Assembly (NCBI GenBank): GCA_023444055.1
Contig: JAEZRV010000002.1
Location: 1-64,000 of the forward strand
Origin: Bacillota bacterium
GTDB lineage: Bacteria > Bacillota > Clostridia > Acetivibrionales > DSM-1351
DNA length: 64,000 nt
Direction: 5' to 3'
Position 1 is the stretch's first letter. Every line of letters begins with the position of its first letter. Both the position numbers and the translations under genes were made by a program. The notes under the pieces are model-generated. The model was not told where the DNA came from and made no database searches. It saw nothing but the letters and a program-made list of their open reading frames with translations. This document shows positions 9,171-18,031 of this stretch, piece by piece.

Positions 9171-11795
9171 CTACTTATTTGTTATCGCAGCCTGTGCAGC
9201 AGCTAGTCTTGCTATCGGCACACGGAAAGGTGAACAAGATACATAATTAAGCCCTGCTTTATGGCAGAAGTCAACAGATGATGGATCTCCTCCATGCTCA
9301 CCGCATATTCCTAGCTTAATATCTGGCCTTGTCTGTCTTCCAAGCTTAGCAGCCATATCAACAAGTCTACCTACACCTATTTGGTCAAGCTTAGCAAATG
9401 GATCATTTTCATAAACCTTCTTAGCATAGTAATCCTCTAAGAATTTACCTGCATCATCACGGCTGAAGCCGAAAGTCATTTGTGTAAGGTCATTTGTACC
9501 AAAGGAGAAGAACTCTGCTTCCTTTGCAATCTCATCAGCTGTAAGAGCAGCTCTAGGTATTTCTATCATAGTTCCTACTTTGTATTCTAACTTAACACCT
9601 GCTTTTCCAATTACTTCAGTAGCGGTCTTAACAACTATTCCTTTTACAAATTTTAATTCCTTAATGTCTCCAACTAATGGAATCATTATTTCAGGGACAA
9701 TGGACATGCCCTTCTTATTTACATTGATAGCAGCTTCTATAACTGCTCTTGTCTGCATTTCAGCAATTTCTGGATATGATACTGCTAAACGGCAACCTCT
9801 GTGACCCATCATTGGGTTGAACTCATGAAGGTTTGCAACTATACCTTTAAGTTCTGCAAATTCCATTCCCATCTCTTTTGCAAGAGTAGCTATGTCTTCA
9901 TCCTCTTGTGGTAAAAATTCATGAAGAGGTGGATCCAAGAATCTTATTGTTACAGGATATCCTTTCATAGCAGTGAACAATCCCTCAAAATCGCTTCTCT
10001 GCATTGGCAATAACTTGTCAAGTGCTTTTCTTCTCTGCTCTTCTGTTCTTGCAACAATCATTTCTCTCATTGCAGAAATTCTGTCAGCATTAAAGAACAT
10101 ATGCTCTGTTCGGCAAAGTCCGATACCTTCTGCACCAAATTTCATTGCTTGCTCAGCATCTGCAGGAGTATCAGCATTTGTCCTTACTTTTAATGTTCTA
10201 GTCTCATCAGCCCATTGCATAAGTGTTGCAAAGTCTCCTGTCATTTCAGGATCAACAGTTGGAAGCTGTTCACCATATACATTACCTGTAGAACCGTCCA
10301 ATGAAATCCAATCACCTTCAACATACTTCTTTCCATTTTTATCAATAAAATATTTCTCTTCTTCATTTATCTTGATTTCACTACAACCAGCAACACAACA
10401 AGTTCCCATACCACGAGCTACAACTGCAGCATGTGAAGTCATTCCTCCACGTCCAGTTAATATTCCCTGTGATACATGCATACCTTCAATGTCTTCTGGT
10501 GAAGTCTCAAGTCTAACAAGTATTAGCTTCTTTTCACCCTTCTTTGCAGCTTCAGTTGCATCCTCTGCATTGAAGTAAACCTTACCAGTTGCTGCTCCTG
10601 GTGATGCTGGGAGACCTTTTGCAATAATCGTTGCTGCTTTTAATGCCTTTGTATCAAAATTAGGATGTAGAACTGCATCTAATTGCTTAGGTTCAACTTT
10701 CATAATTGCTTCTTCCTTAGTAAGCATATTTTCAGCTACTAAGTCAACTGCAATTTTTAAAGCTGCTGCTGCTGTTCTCTTACCATTTCTGGTTTGAAGC
10801 ATAAATAGCTTGCCTTTTTCGATTGTGAACTCCATATCCTGCATATCTCTGTAATGCTTCTCCAATATACCAGCAATCTTAACAAACTGCTCATATGCCT
10901 CAGGATTAACTTCCTTCATTTGCTCCATAGGCTGTGGAGTTCTAATACCTGCAACAACATCTTCACCCTGTGCATTCATTAAGAACTCACCGTAGAGTTT
11001 CTTTTCACCAGTTGAAGGATTTCTTGTAAATGCAACACCTGTTCCGGAATCATTACCCATGTTTCCATAAACCATTTCCTGTACATTTACTGCTGTTCCC
11101 CAATCACCAGGAATATCATTTAATCTCCTATAAACGATAGCACGAGGGTTGTCCCATGAGCGGAATACTGCTTTTATTGCCTCCATAAGCTGTATTTTGG
11201 GTTCTTGTGGGAAGTCAAAGCCTTTTTCATTTTTAAATAGAACTTTGTATCTTTTAACAATTTCCTTTAGATTATCAGCTGATAAGTCAGTATCAAATTT
11301 TGCGTTATTCTCTTCTTTTACTTCATCAAGAATTTTCTCAAACTTAGATTTTTCAACTTCCATTACTACATCAGAAAACATCTGAATAAATCTTCTGTAA
11401 CTGTCATATGCAAATCTATCATTATTTGTGAGACTTGCAAGTCCCTCTACAACAGAATCGTTTAAACCAAGGTTTAAGATAGTATCCATCATACCAGGCA
11501 TTGAAGCTCTTGCACCTGATCTAACGGAAACTAAGAAAGGATTTGTTGGATCTCCGAATTTCTTACCTACAACATTTTCTGTCTTAGTAAGCGTTTCATA
11601 AATCTCATCTTCAATTTCTTTTGCTATGCTTTTGCCATCATTATAATATTTTATACATGCTTCTGTAGTTACCGTAAACCCTCTTGGAACTGGAAGTCCT
11701 AAGCTAGTCATTTCAGCCAAGTTAGCCCCTTTTCCACCAAGAAGATTTTTCATTTTTGCACTTCCCTCATTGAAAAGATAAACATATTTTGACAT
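9171..11795 (-). CDS. ppdK: Pyruvate, phosphate dikinase
   Basis: 874 aa, the standard length. It catalyses ATP + phosphate + pyruvate to AMP + PPi + PEP and runs reversibly in glycolysis of cellulolytic clostridia. The N-terminal ATP-grasp region begins KNLLGGKGANLAEM. The phosphohistidine motif GGMTSHAAVVARGMG places the swivelling His at residue 455, and the C-terminal barrel has GICGEHGG with Cys831. Both numbers coincide with the Clostridium symbiosum enzyme, which also supports the ATG at 11795 (SD GGAGGGC) over an upstream in-frame start. It is transcribed alone and has its own terminator. Confidence 0.97.
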   Translation of the reverse strand: MSKYVYLFNEGSAKMKNLLGGKGANLAEMTSLGLPVPRGFTVTTEACIKYYNDGKSIAKEIEDEIYETLTKTENVVGKKFGDPTNPFLVSVRSGARASMPGMMDTILNLGLNDSVVEGLASLTNNDRFAYDSYRRFIQMFSDVVMEVEKSKFEKILDEVKEENNAKFDTDLSADNLKEIVKRYKVLFKNEKGFDFPQEPKIQLMEAIKAVFRSWDNPRAIVYRRLNDIPGDWGTAVNVQEMVYGNMGNDSGTGVAFTRNPSTGEKKLYGEFLMNAQGEDVVAGIRTPQPMEQMKEVNPEAYEQFVKIAGILEKHYRDMQDMEFTIEKGKLFMLQTRNGKRTAAAALKIAVDLVAENMLTKEEAIMKVEPKQLDAVLHPNFDTKALKAATIIAKGLPASPGAATGKVYFNAEDATEAAKKGEKKLILVRLETSPEDIEGMHVSQGILTGRGGMTSHAAVVARGMGTCCVAGCSEIKINEEEKYFIDKNGKKYVEGDWISLDGSTGNVYGEQLPTVDPEMTGDFATLMQWADETRTLKVRTNADTPADAEQAMKFGAEGIGLCRTEHMFFNADRISAMREMIVARTEEQRRKALDKLLPMQRSDFEGLFTAMKGYPVTIRFLDPPLHEFLPQEDEDIATLAKEMGMEFAELKGIVANLHEFNPMMGHRGCRLAVSYPEIAEMQTRAVIEAAINVNKKGMSIVPEIMIPLVGDIKELKFVKGIVVKTATEVIGKAGVKLEYKVGTMIEIPRAALTADEIAKEAEFFSFGTNDLTQMTFGFSRDDAGKFLEDYYAKKVYENDPFAKLDQIGVGRLVDMAAKLGRQTRPDIKLGICGEHGGDPSSVDFCHKAGLNYVSCSPFRVPIARLAAAQAAITNK

Positions 11796-11924
11796 AAAAG
11801 CCCTCCTGCAAAAAATTATATTTATAACAAAATCGTATAATGCATACAATTTTTGTTTTCACTATGTTTTACAAGCCTAATATAAATAATACAGTAATAG
11901 ATGTTTATATGGTTTTCAGTACAT

Positions 11925-12006
11925 GTTTTGATATAACTTCACAGTGATATTTGGTGTATGGTTTGATGTAACTCATAAAGATATTTGGTATATAGTTTTA
12001 CGTAAA
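11925..12006. repeat. Degenerate tandem repeats upstream of ppdK
   Basis: Two and a half imperfect 34-36 bp units of the type GTTTTGATATAACTTC..GATATTTGGTGTAT, about 130 bp upstream of the ppdK start. They could be binding sites for a regulator or simple slippage products; nothing decides between these. Confidence 0.45.
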
Positions 12007-12009
12007 TAC

Positions 12010-12043
12010 TAACAAAATGCAGGCGAAATTACGCCTGCATTTG
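12010..12043 (-). terminator. Terminator of the yicC-remA-gmk-rpoZ operon
   Basis: Perfect 11-bp stem AAATGCAGGCG/CGCCTGCATTT with a 6-nt loop, followed on the minus strand by TTTTGTTAG. It lies about 120 nt after the rpoZ stop. Confidence 0.8.
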
Positions 12044-12164
12044 AATTCACAAATCAAATCTATCTGCAAAATATGAAGCTGAGTTTTCTATTTCAACTGT
12101 AGTCTGTTTCATAGTATCCCCTTATCCATAGTAACTGACTTTATTTTTGCTTACCTATAGCTAT

Positions 12165-12395
12165 TTATTCAATAGGTGTTTCATCAACTAAAATCTTTTC
12201 TTTGTTTGTTCTTACAAAAGTTATTTTACCTTCTGCTATTTCATTTATGGCAATAGTAACCTCTTTCTCAGAATTAACCCGTGAAAGCTTTGGTGATCCA
12301 TCTACTAACTGTCTAGCTCTTTTAGCAGTTTCAACTACCAATGTATATCTACTATCTGCTTTCTTCATCAAATCATTAATTGAAGGATAAATCAT
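12165..12395 (-). CDS. rpoZ: RNA polymerase omega subunit
   Basis: 76 aa. It begins MIYPSINDLMKKADSRYTLVV and has AKRARQL and the KEVTIAINEIAEGKI helix typical of omega, which stabilises the beta' subunit in core RNA polymerase. It is the last gene of the yicC-remA-gmk-rpoZ cluster, a gene order conserved across Firmicutes. SD GGGAGG precedes the ATG. The tail after residue 60 is short compared with proteobacterial omega, as is usual in clostridia. Confidence 0.93.
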   Translation of the reverse strand: MIYPSINDLMKKADSRYTLVVETAKRARQLVDGSPKLSRVNSEKEVTIAINEIAEGKITFVRTNKEKILVDETPIE

Positions 12396-12513
12396 TCTAA
12401 AATACCTCCCGTTTTAGTATAAACTTTTTAGTATAAACTTTATAATTTAACATTTCTATTTTATTATTCTCAACTTAAATATATTAAATCCAACTATTTT
12501 TAATAGCAACTTA

Positions 12514-13119
12514 TTACTTTAACAATGTATTTAAAAATTCTGTATTTCTTGATGGCTTTAATCGCTCAGCATCTAATATTTTTTCTATATCTAAGACAGC
12601 ATTGTTAATGCAATCATTTAAAACAACATAATCATATTTAGGTGCATACTTCATTTCCTTAGAAGCCTGCTCCAGTCTTTTTTCAATAACATCAGTGCAC
12701 TCAGTTCCTCTGGATACAATTCTTCTTTTCAGCTCTTCAAATGTCGGTGGGATAATGAAAACAAGAACACAATCTGGATACTTCTGCTTTATCTCAAGAG
12801 CACCCGCAACTGTTATCTCTAGAATAATATCTAAACCGTCATTAATACAAGATTCCACATATGATTTGGGAGTTCCATAATAATTATCACAATATTTGTC
12901 CCATTCAATCAAGTCATTCTCTTCTATCATTTCCAAGAATTTATTTTCTGAAACAAAAAAATAATTTTTGCCTTCAACTTCGCCTTCACGTGGCTTTCTA
13001 GTCGTCGCTGATACAGAATACTTTGCAGTTTCTCTTTGCGATAATAACTTTTGACAGACTGTACCTTTACCTGTCCCAGATGGACCCGACACTACAACTA
13101 ATAACCCTTTTTGTTGCAT
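12514..13119 (-). CDS. gmk: Guanylate kinase
   Basis: 201 aa. It phosphorylates GMP to GDP with ATP. The P-loop SGPSGTGKGTV lies near residue 11, the GMP-binding SATTRKPREGEVEGKNYFF region near 38-58, and VFIIPPTFEELKRRI near residue 125. It starts 9 nt after remA stops, with SD AGGAGG, so the two are cotranscribed. Confidence 0.97.
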   Translation of the reverse strand: MQQKGLLVVVSGPSGTGKGTVCQKLLSQRETAKYSVSATTRKPREGEVEGKNYFFVSENKFLEMIEENDLIEWDKYCDNYYGTPKSYVESCINDGLDIILEITVAGALEIKQKYPDCVLVFIIPPTFEELKRRIVSRGTECTDVIEKRLEQASKEMKYAPKYDYVVLNDCINNAVLDIEKILDAERLKPSRNTEFLNTLLK

Positions 13120-13128
13120 GACGTCCTC

Positions 13129-13401
13129 CTAATCCTCAATTGTATCATCATCATTTGTATCAGTATCCTTTGTATTCAGTCTGTGAGCAACTGTTTCGGG
13201 CTGAACTGCTGACAAAATAATATGATCACTATCCGTAATAATAACTGCTCTTGTCCTTCTGCCATAAGTTGCATCTATTAGCATTCCCCTATCTCTTGCC
13301 TCTTGAATAATTCTCTTTATGGGGGCAGATTCCGGACTAACTATAGCAATTAATCTATTTGCAGAAACAATATTTCCAAATCCAATATTTATTAGCTTCA
13401 T
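13129..13401 (-). CDS. remA: RemA-family regulator (DUF370)
   Basis: 90 aa. It begins MKLINIGFGNIVSANRLIAI and contains RRTRAVIITDSDHIILSAVQPETVAHR, the signature of RemA/DUF370. In Bacillus RemA is a ring-forming DNA-binding activator of matrix and osmoprotection genes; in clostridia its targets are unknown. The acidic tail DTNDDDTIED is a local feature. It sits between yicC and gmk as in most Firmicutes. A short hairpin abuts its SD. Confidence 0.93.
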   Translation of the reverse strand: MKLINIGFGNIVSANRLIAIVSPESAPIKRIIQEARDRGMLIDATYGRRTRAVIITDSDHIILSAVQPETVAHRLNTKDTDTNDDDTIED

Positions 13402-13427
13402 TCTAACCTCCGCACCGACTTACGGTG
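13402..13427 (-). promoter_or_regulatory. SD-proximal hairpin (type 1) before remA
   Basis: On the minus strand, CACCG-UAAGU-CGGUG is followed directly by CGGAGGUUAGA and the ATG. The hairpin differs in sequence from the others in this window but keeps the same place and size. Confidence 0.5.
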
Positions 13428-13453
13428 TAAAAATAATTGTTTTATTGTTTGTG

Positions 13454-14335
13454 TTATTCAATATTTTGAATCTGTTCTCTGATTTTTTCAGTTTCACTCT
13501 TAAGTTCTAGAACGTTCTTTGTTATCATAATATCATTTGACTTTGATCCTATTGTATTTATTTCCCTATTTATTTCCTGAACTAAGAAATCAAGTTTTCT
13601 GCCTACAGACTGATTTTTAATACCTAATATATCCCTTAGCTGATTCAAATGACTTCCAAGCCTTACCAATTCTTCATCAATACTACATCTATCTGCAAAA
13701 ATTGCTACTTCCATAGCAATCCTGTTTTCATCAATAGTTTGTTGATTCAAAATATCTTTAATTCTATTTTCAAGTTTTAACTTGTATTCTGAAACAACTT
13801 CTGGGCTTCTATTTGAGATTTGTGAAATAACAGCTTGCATATTATCTGCTTTCTGCAGCAAGCTGATTCTTAATTCATTACCTTCTTTTTCACGCATTTG
13901 AATTAAAGATGTTATAGCTGATTCTAAAGCATTGCTTAATACTTTCCAAAGCTGCTCCTCATCATCCTCATTCTTTTCAATTCTTAAAACATCAGGAAAT
14001 CTTGATACTAAAGATACACTTATGTCATCAGCTAAATTGTACTTTTGTTTGAGCTTATCAATAGCTTGTATGTATGCATTAGCTAAAGCCTCGTCAAGTG
14101 TTACACTCTTAGAATCCTCTGAGCGGTCTTCAAATGAAACAAATATATCAACTTTTCCCCTAAAAAGACATTTAGAAACTATTTCTCTTACACGTTCCTC
14201 TAAAAAGGCAATCTGTCTAGGCAACTTAATATAAAAATCTATATATCTGTGATTCACACTTTTAATTTCAACAGTAAATTCCTTACCATTTTCACTATAG
14301 GTTCCTCTACCGAAACCAGTCATGCTCCTAACCAT
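13454..14335 (-). CDS. yicC: YicC/YloC family endoribonuclease
   Basis: 293 aa. The N-terminal MVRSMTGFGRG and VEIKSVNHRYIDFYIKLPR motifs and the C-terminal VQEINREINTIGSKSND segment are diagnostic of YicC/YloC, a family with manganese-dependent endoribonuclease activity shown for E. coli YicC. It is the first gene of the remA-gmk-rpoZ operon. SD TGGAGG lies 5 nt before the ATG. An extended -10 promoter lies about 50 bp upstream. Confidence 0.92.
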   Translation of the reverse strand: MVRSMTGFGRGTYSENGKEFTVEIKSVNHRYIDFYIKLPRQIAFLEERVREIVSKCLFRGKVDIFVSFEDRSEDSKSVTLDEALANAYIQAIDKLKQKYNLADDISVSLVSRFPDVLRIEKNEDDEEQLWKVLSNALESAITSLIQMREKEGNELRISLLQKADNMQAVISQISNRSPEVVSEYKLKLENRIKDILNQQTIDENRIAMEVAIFADRCSIDEELVRLGSHLNQLRDILGIKNQSVGRKLDFLVQEINREINTIGSKSNDIMITKNVLELKSETEKIREQIQNIE

Positions 14336-14380
14336 ATATCCTCCACTAGATGAGCTTTAAAAAACAAACAATCTCGTTTA

Positions 14381-14390
14381 GTATTATAAC
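14381..14390 (-). promoter_or_regulatory. Extended -10 promoter for yicC operon
   Basis: On the minus strand TGTTATAAT, an extended -10, lies about 50 nt before the yicC start. No good -35 sits 17 nt upstream, which the extended -10 could offset. Confidence 0.45.
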
Positions 14391-14659
14391 ACAATTTTGT
14401 ATTATTTAAATCACTTTTTATTACTTTTCTCTATTTTTTATCAATTTGCTTCAAATTACTAATTATTATAAATCAGCATAACACATATTTTATACTAACT
14501 AAATTCGATCTAAAATGAAAAAGATAATCTTTTTATTTAAGCAGTGGCTCATATTGAACAATATTTGCGAGCATACCCTAATTACGCATATATGACCATT
14601 AAAACGTTATTCCACATTTCATACACCAAGAAGTATAACCACAAATAAAGAGCGTATTA
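14391..14659. other. Intergenic, no gene seen
   Basis: AT-rich spacer between the yicC promoter and the terminator of the dnaJ-side genes. I see no ORF or structured element. Confidence 0.4.
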
Positions 14660-14689
14660 AACGTAAAATGGAGGATTCTATCCCCCATT
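14660..14689 (-). terminator. Terminator after the CheY-like gene
   Basis: On the minus strand AATGGGGGAT pairs with ATCCTCCATT (one mismatch), followed by TTACGTTT. It lies about 25 nt past the stop codon. Confidence 0.6.
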
Positions 14690-14712
14690 AAATATGTAAG
14701 TCTGTATTAAAC

Positions 14713-15087
14713 CTATGATATTTTTAATACATTTTCAATCGCTTGCTGTACTCTTGACTTATCAAATGGTTTAACCACAAAATCCTTAGCTCCCATTTTA
14801 ATAGCATCAATAACCATTGATTGTTGACCCATCGCAGAAACCATAAGTATTTTTGTGTTTGGGCTTGCTTCTGTTATCCCCTTAATTGCCATAATACCAT
14901 CCATCTCTGGCATTGTAATATCAAGAGTAATTATATCAGGCTTATGCATCTTTGCTTGTTCAATAGCTTCGTACCCATTTGTGCCTTCACCAACAACTAC
15001 GTAGCTTGTATTCTCTTCTATCATTCTTTTAATTAATGTCCTCATAAATACAGCATCATCAACAACCACAAACTTTATTTCTCCCAT
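14713..15087 (-). CDS. CheY-like single-domain response regulator
   Basis: 124 aa with no output domain. The receiver pocket is complete: VVDDAVFM acidic pair, phosphoacceptor Asp in LDITMPEMDG, the Ser/Thr position in MVSAMG and the conserved Lys in VVKPFDK. It resembles clostridial chemotaxis-type CheY. It overlaps the 3' end of rsmE by about 29 nt and is translationally coupled to it, which is an odd place for a chemotaxis gene. I start at the second Met, preceded by GGGAGATG; an upstream ATG would add 7 residues. Confidence 0.88.
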   Translation of the reverse strand: MGEIKFVVVDDAVFMRTLIKRMIEENTSYVVVGEGTNGYEAIEQAKMHKPDIITLDITMPEMDGIMAIKGITEASPNTKILMVSAMGQQSMVIDAIKMGAKDFVVKPFDKSRVQQAIENVLKIS

Positions 15088-15826
15088 TAGATACATCTCC
15101 CAATTCATACATAATTAGTGATAAAGCAACAATCCCAGCTGTTTCTGTTCTAAGGATTCTCGGTCCAAGCGTTAATTTCTGTATGCCTTTAGTCTCAGCC
15201 AGGTGTATTTCTTGTTCAGTATATCCACCTTCTGGGCCAATAAAAATTGAAGCTGTTTTAACATCAGAGTATTTCGACACTATAGATTTAAGTACAGTTG
15301 CACTTTCTTTTTCATAAGGTATTACTGACAAATCTAACTTTGAAGCAAACTCAATAGCTTCATCAAATTTAATTGGCATCCCTATTTTAGGAATAATTCC
15401 TCTGTTAGATTGTTTTGCCGCTTCTAAACTAATTTTTTGCCATCTTGAAACTTTACTATGTGCATCTTTATTAGTATTAATTTTAGAAATACATCTTTCA
15501 GTTATAACGGGAACTATTTCACTTACACCAAGTTCAATACATTTTTGAACAATTAAATCCATTTTATCAGCCTTAGGTAATCCTTGGTATAATGTTACCT
15601 TCAAATTAGGTTCAGTTAGGTTTTTCTCCTTACTGATAACATCAGCAAGGATATAATCCTTAGTAATTTCATATATTTCTGACGTATAGTCAAATCCATC
15701 ACAGCATACTGTTACAATATCGCCCTTCTCGGATCTCAGAACTTTTTTTAAATGCTGATAATCCTCTCCGACGATAGTTATTCTATTTTCGCATATTTGC
15801 GAGTTACTTACAAAGTATCTTGACAT
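15059..15826 (-). CDS. rsmE: 16S rRNA m3U1498 methyltransferase
   Basis: About 255 aa of the RsmE SPOUT family. It has DYQHLKKVLRSEKGD at the N terminus, then QGLPKADKMDLIVQKCIELGV, the cofactor knot IFIGPEGGYTEQEI and LGPRILRTETAG. It methylates N3 of U1498 in 16S rRNA. It follows prmA with a short overlap and precedes the CheY-like gene, an order seen in many Firmicutes downstream of dnaJ. The start at MSRYFV is chosen by homology; an ATG 21 nt upstream is possible. Confidence 0.92.
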   Translation of the reverse strand: MSRYFVSNSQICENRITIVGEDYQHLKKVLRSEKGDIVTVCCDGFDYTSEIYEITKDYILADVISKEKNLTEPNLKVTLYQGLPKADKMDLIVQKCIELGVSEIVPVITERCISKINTNKDAHSKVSRWQKISLEAAKQSNRGIIPKIGMPIKFDEAIEFASKLDLSVIPYEKESATVLKSIVSKYSDVKTASIFIGPEGGYTEQEIHLAETKGIQKLTLGPRILRTETAGIVALSLIMYELGDVSNGRNKVCGC

Positions 15827-16761
15827 TTGAACACCATTGCCACCCATTCACCCATTTCCAGGGTTTCTATACAAGACATGTTGCTTTTTGCACAAGCATC
15901 AATTACATCTTGCTTTCTTTCTTTAATTATACCAGAAGTAATAAATAAAGAATCTTTCATTTTTAAATAATACGGTATAACTGATGCTAAGTCAATAATT
16001 ACATTTGCTATAATGTTTGCAACTATAATGTCATACTTCTTTTCATCCTGCTTAATATCAGTTAAAACTCCTCTAAAAACATTTATTTTTGAGTTCTCTT
16101 TATTTTCGGAAATATTTTCAGCAGCCACCTTTACTGCAACTTCATCAATATCAATAGCTTCAACTTTTTGTGCTCCAAGCTTTGCTGCAATTATTGATAA
16201 TATGCCTGTACCGCAGCCAACATCTAGAACTTCAAAATCATTCTTTATATATTTATCTAAAAGTTTGGAACACATTTGCGTTGTCTCGTGAGTTCCGGTT
16301 CCAAACGCCATTCCTGGGTCCATTTCTATAACAACATCATTTGGCTCAGAATTATACTCTTCCCATGTAGGCTTAATAATAACCCTATCTGTAAGTCTAA
16401 AAGGCTTGTAGTACTTTTTCCATGATGTAGACCAATCTTCATCATCTATTTCACCATAGCCGTCTAAGCCCTTACCAACATCAAGAAATTGGGAAATGTT
16501 TTTTAGTCCATCGTTTATTTGCTTTAGGAGATTATTAATTTCTAAGCCATTTTGAAAATATGCTTTTATAATAACATCCTCACCTAATGATTCAAGAAAC
16601 TCATCATCAGCATAATCTAAGGTGTTTGGATTTAAAATTTCCTTTCGTATATCAAACGGATCCATTATTGCAACACCGCCAGCGCCCATAGTTGTGAGCA
16701 TCTCGCACACTGCATCACTTGCTTCCTCCGTCGTATTTACTCTTATTTCATACCACTTCAT
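15808..16761 (-). CDS. prmA: Ribosomal protein L11 methyltransferase
   Basis: About 317 aa. PrmA trimethylates ribosomal protein L11. The N-terminal MKWYEIRVNTTEEASDAV domain is followed by the SAM site VLDVGCGTGILSIIAAKLGA and the NIIANVIIDLA motif. It is downstream of dnaJ as is usual. The start is debatable: the only good SD (AGGAG at about 16847) lies some 86 nt upstream of the ATG at 16761, separated by the SD-hairpin-AUG element. An ATG 18 nt upstream of 16761 falls inside that element. Confidence 0.93.
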   Translation of the reverse strand: MKWYEIRVNTTEEASDAVCEMLTTMGAGGVAIMDPFDIRKEILNPNTLDYADDEFLESLGEDVIIKAYFQNGLEINNLLKQINDGLKNISQFLDVGKGLDGYGEIDDEDWSTSWKKYYKPFRLTDRVIIKPTWEEYNSEPNDVVIEMDPGMAFGTGTHETTQMCSKLLDKYIKNDFEVLDVGCGTGILSIIAAKLGAQKVEAIDIDEVAVKVAAENISENKENSKINVFRGVLTDIKQDEKKYDIIVANIIANVIIDLASVIPYYLKMKDSLFITSGIIKERKQDVIDACAKSNMSCIETLEMGEWVAMVFKCQDTL

Positions 16762-16850
16762 AAATATATGCCATGCCAATGCCCAGACATTTCAAAAAAC
16801 CTCAACAAAATGTATATTCCTCGATAAGAATAGCTAGGCTTGGCATCTCC
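16762..16850 (-). promoter_or_regulatory. SD-hairpin-AUG element (type 2) before prmA
   Basis: On the minus strand GGAGAUGCCAAGCC ... GAAAUGUCUGGGCAUUGGCAUGG ends at UAUUUAUG. AUGCCAA pairs with UUGGCAU, and GCC with GGC after one bulged base. An inner stem ACAUUU/AAAUGU fits too. It is the most diverged copy of the element also found before ecfA1, a radical SAM gene, a yesN-type gene, a fucU-like gene and aroB. Confidence 0.5.
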
Positions 16851-16891
16851 TTTTCTTTATTAAAATTTCTTTCAATCTTTTCCCCAAAAGT

Positions 16892-18031
16892 CTACTTAAA
16901 TGCATCTTTCATTTTATCAAAAAAGCCTTTTCTCTGCTCGTGGGTTTCATCACCGCTAATTTCAGCAAACTCCCTTAATAAATCTTTTTGTTTTTCACTT
17001 AATTTTTTTGGAACTTCAATATTAACTTTAACGTACTGATCTCCGCGTCCATTTCCACGCAAAAATGGTATTCCTTTTCCTCTAAGTCTAAATACTGAAC
17101 CGGTTTGCGTTCCCTCAGGTACGGTATACTTTACTTTTCCATCCAATGTAGGCACTTCGATTTCTGCACCAAGTGCTGCCTGTACAAAAGTTATTGGTTC
17201 CTCACATACAACATCATTTCCTTGTCTCTTAAATAATGGATGTGGTTTTACTCGGATATTTATTAGCAAATCTCCGCTCGGACCGCCTTTAGAGCCAGGA
17301 TCTCCTTCGCCCCTTAACGAAATGGTTTGACCATCATCTATACCTGCTGGTATATTAACTTTTATTTTAACATTATTTCTAAGCTTGCCTTTCCCATTAC
17401 ATGCTGGACATGGGTCAGTAATAATCTTACCTTCTCCTCTACAAACATCACAGGTCTTAGCGTTAACGAACTGACCAAATGGTGTATTCTGCTTGACCTG
17501 AACCTGGCCTGTTCCATTGCAATGCTTACAGGTTGAAGCATCTGTACCTGGTTTTGCTCCTGTTCCGGTACATTTAGAGCATATTTCCATTCTTCCGATT
17601 GTTATCTCTCTTTCAACACCAAAAGCTGCTTCTTCAAAAGAAATCTCTACTGCATATTTTAAATCTGCACCCTTTTGAGGACCTCTCCTTGACCTTGATC
17701 TCCCACCGCCAAATCCTGTACCTCCAAAGAAGGATTCAAATATATCACCAATTCCACCAAAATCAAAATCTGAGAAGCCAGCTCCTCCACCGAAACCATT
17801 AGGGTCTACACCCGCATGACCATATTGATCATATATGTTTTTTTTCTGAGGATCACTTAATATCTCATATGCTTCATTAACCTCTTTAAACTTAGCTTCT
17901 GCACTTTTATCACCTGGATTAACATCAGGATGATATTTTTTTGCCATATTTCTATATGCTTTTTTTAATTCCGCATCAGATGCGCCTTTATTAACCCCTA
18001 ATACTTCGTAGTAGTCTCTTTTTTCTGCCAT
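16892..18031 (-). CDS. dnaJ: Chaperone DnaJ
   Basis: 379 aa, full-length type I J-protein. The J domain (residues 3-68) carries HPD in KKYHPDVNPGD, followed by a Gly/Phe-rich linker (GGFGGGAGFSDFDFGG). The zinc domain holds four CxxCxGxG repeats (CSKCTGTG, CKHCNGTG, CDVCRGEG, CPACNGKG), and then comes the substrate-binding C-terminal region. It delivers unfolded clients to DnaK and stimulates its ATPase. I start at MAEKRDYY (SD AGGAG). It is separated from dnaK by 388 bp with several hairpins, so it may be expressed apart from hrcA-grpE-dnaK. Confidence 0.97.
   Translation of the reverse strand: MAEKRDYYEVLGVNKGASDAELKKAYRNMAKKYHPDVNPGDKSAEAKFKEVNEAYEILSDPQKKNIYDQYGHAGVDPNGFGGGAGFSDFDFGGIGDIFESFFGGTGFGGGRSRSRRGPQKGADLKYAVEISFEEAAFGVEREITIGRMEICSKCTGTGAKPGTDASTCKHCNGTGQVQVKQNTPFGQFVNAKTCDVCRGEGKIITDPCPACNGKGKLRNNVKIKVNIPAGIDDGQTISLRGEGDPGSKGGPSGDLLINIRVKPHPLFKRQGNDVVCEEPITFVQAALGAEIEVPTLDGKVKYTVPEGTQTGSVFRLRGKGIPFLRGNGRGDQYVKVNIEVPKKLSEKQKDLLREFAEISGDETHEQRKGFFDKMKDAFK

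Noticed and set aside
9973..10578. 201-codon ORF on the plus strand opposite ppdK
   Set aside because: It is fully antisense to a strongly conserved enzyme, is Ser/Pro/Phe-rich with no SD, and is a typical shadow ORF.
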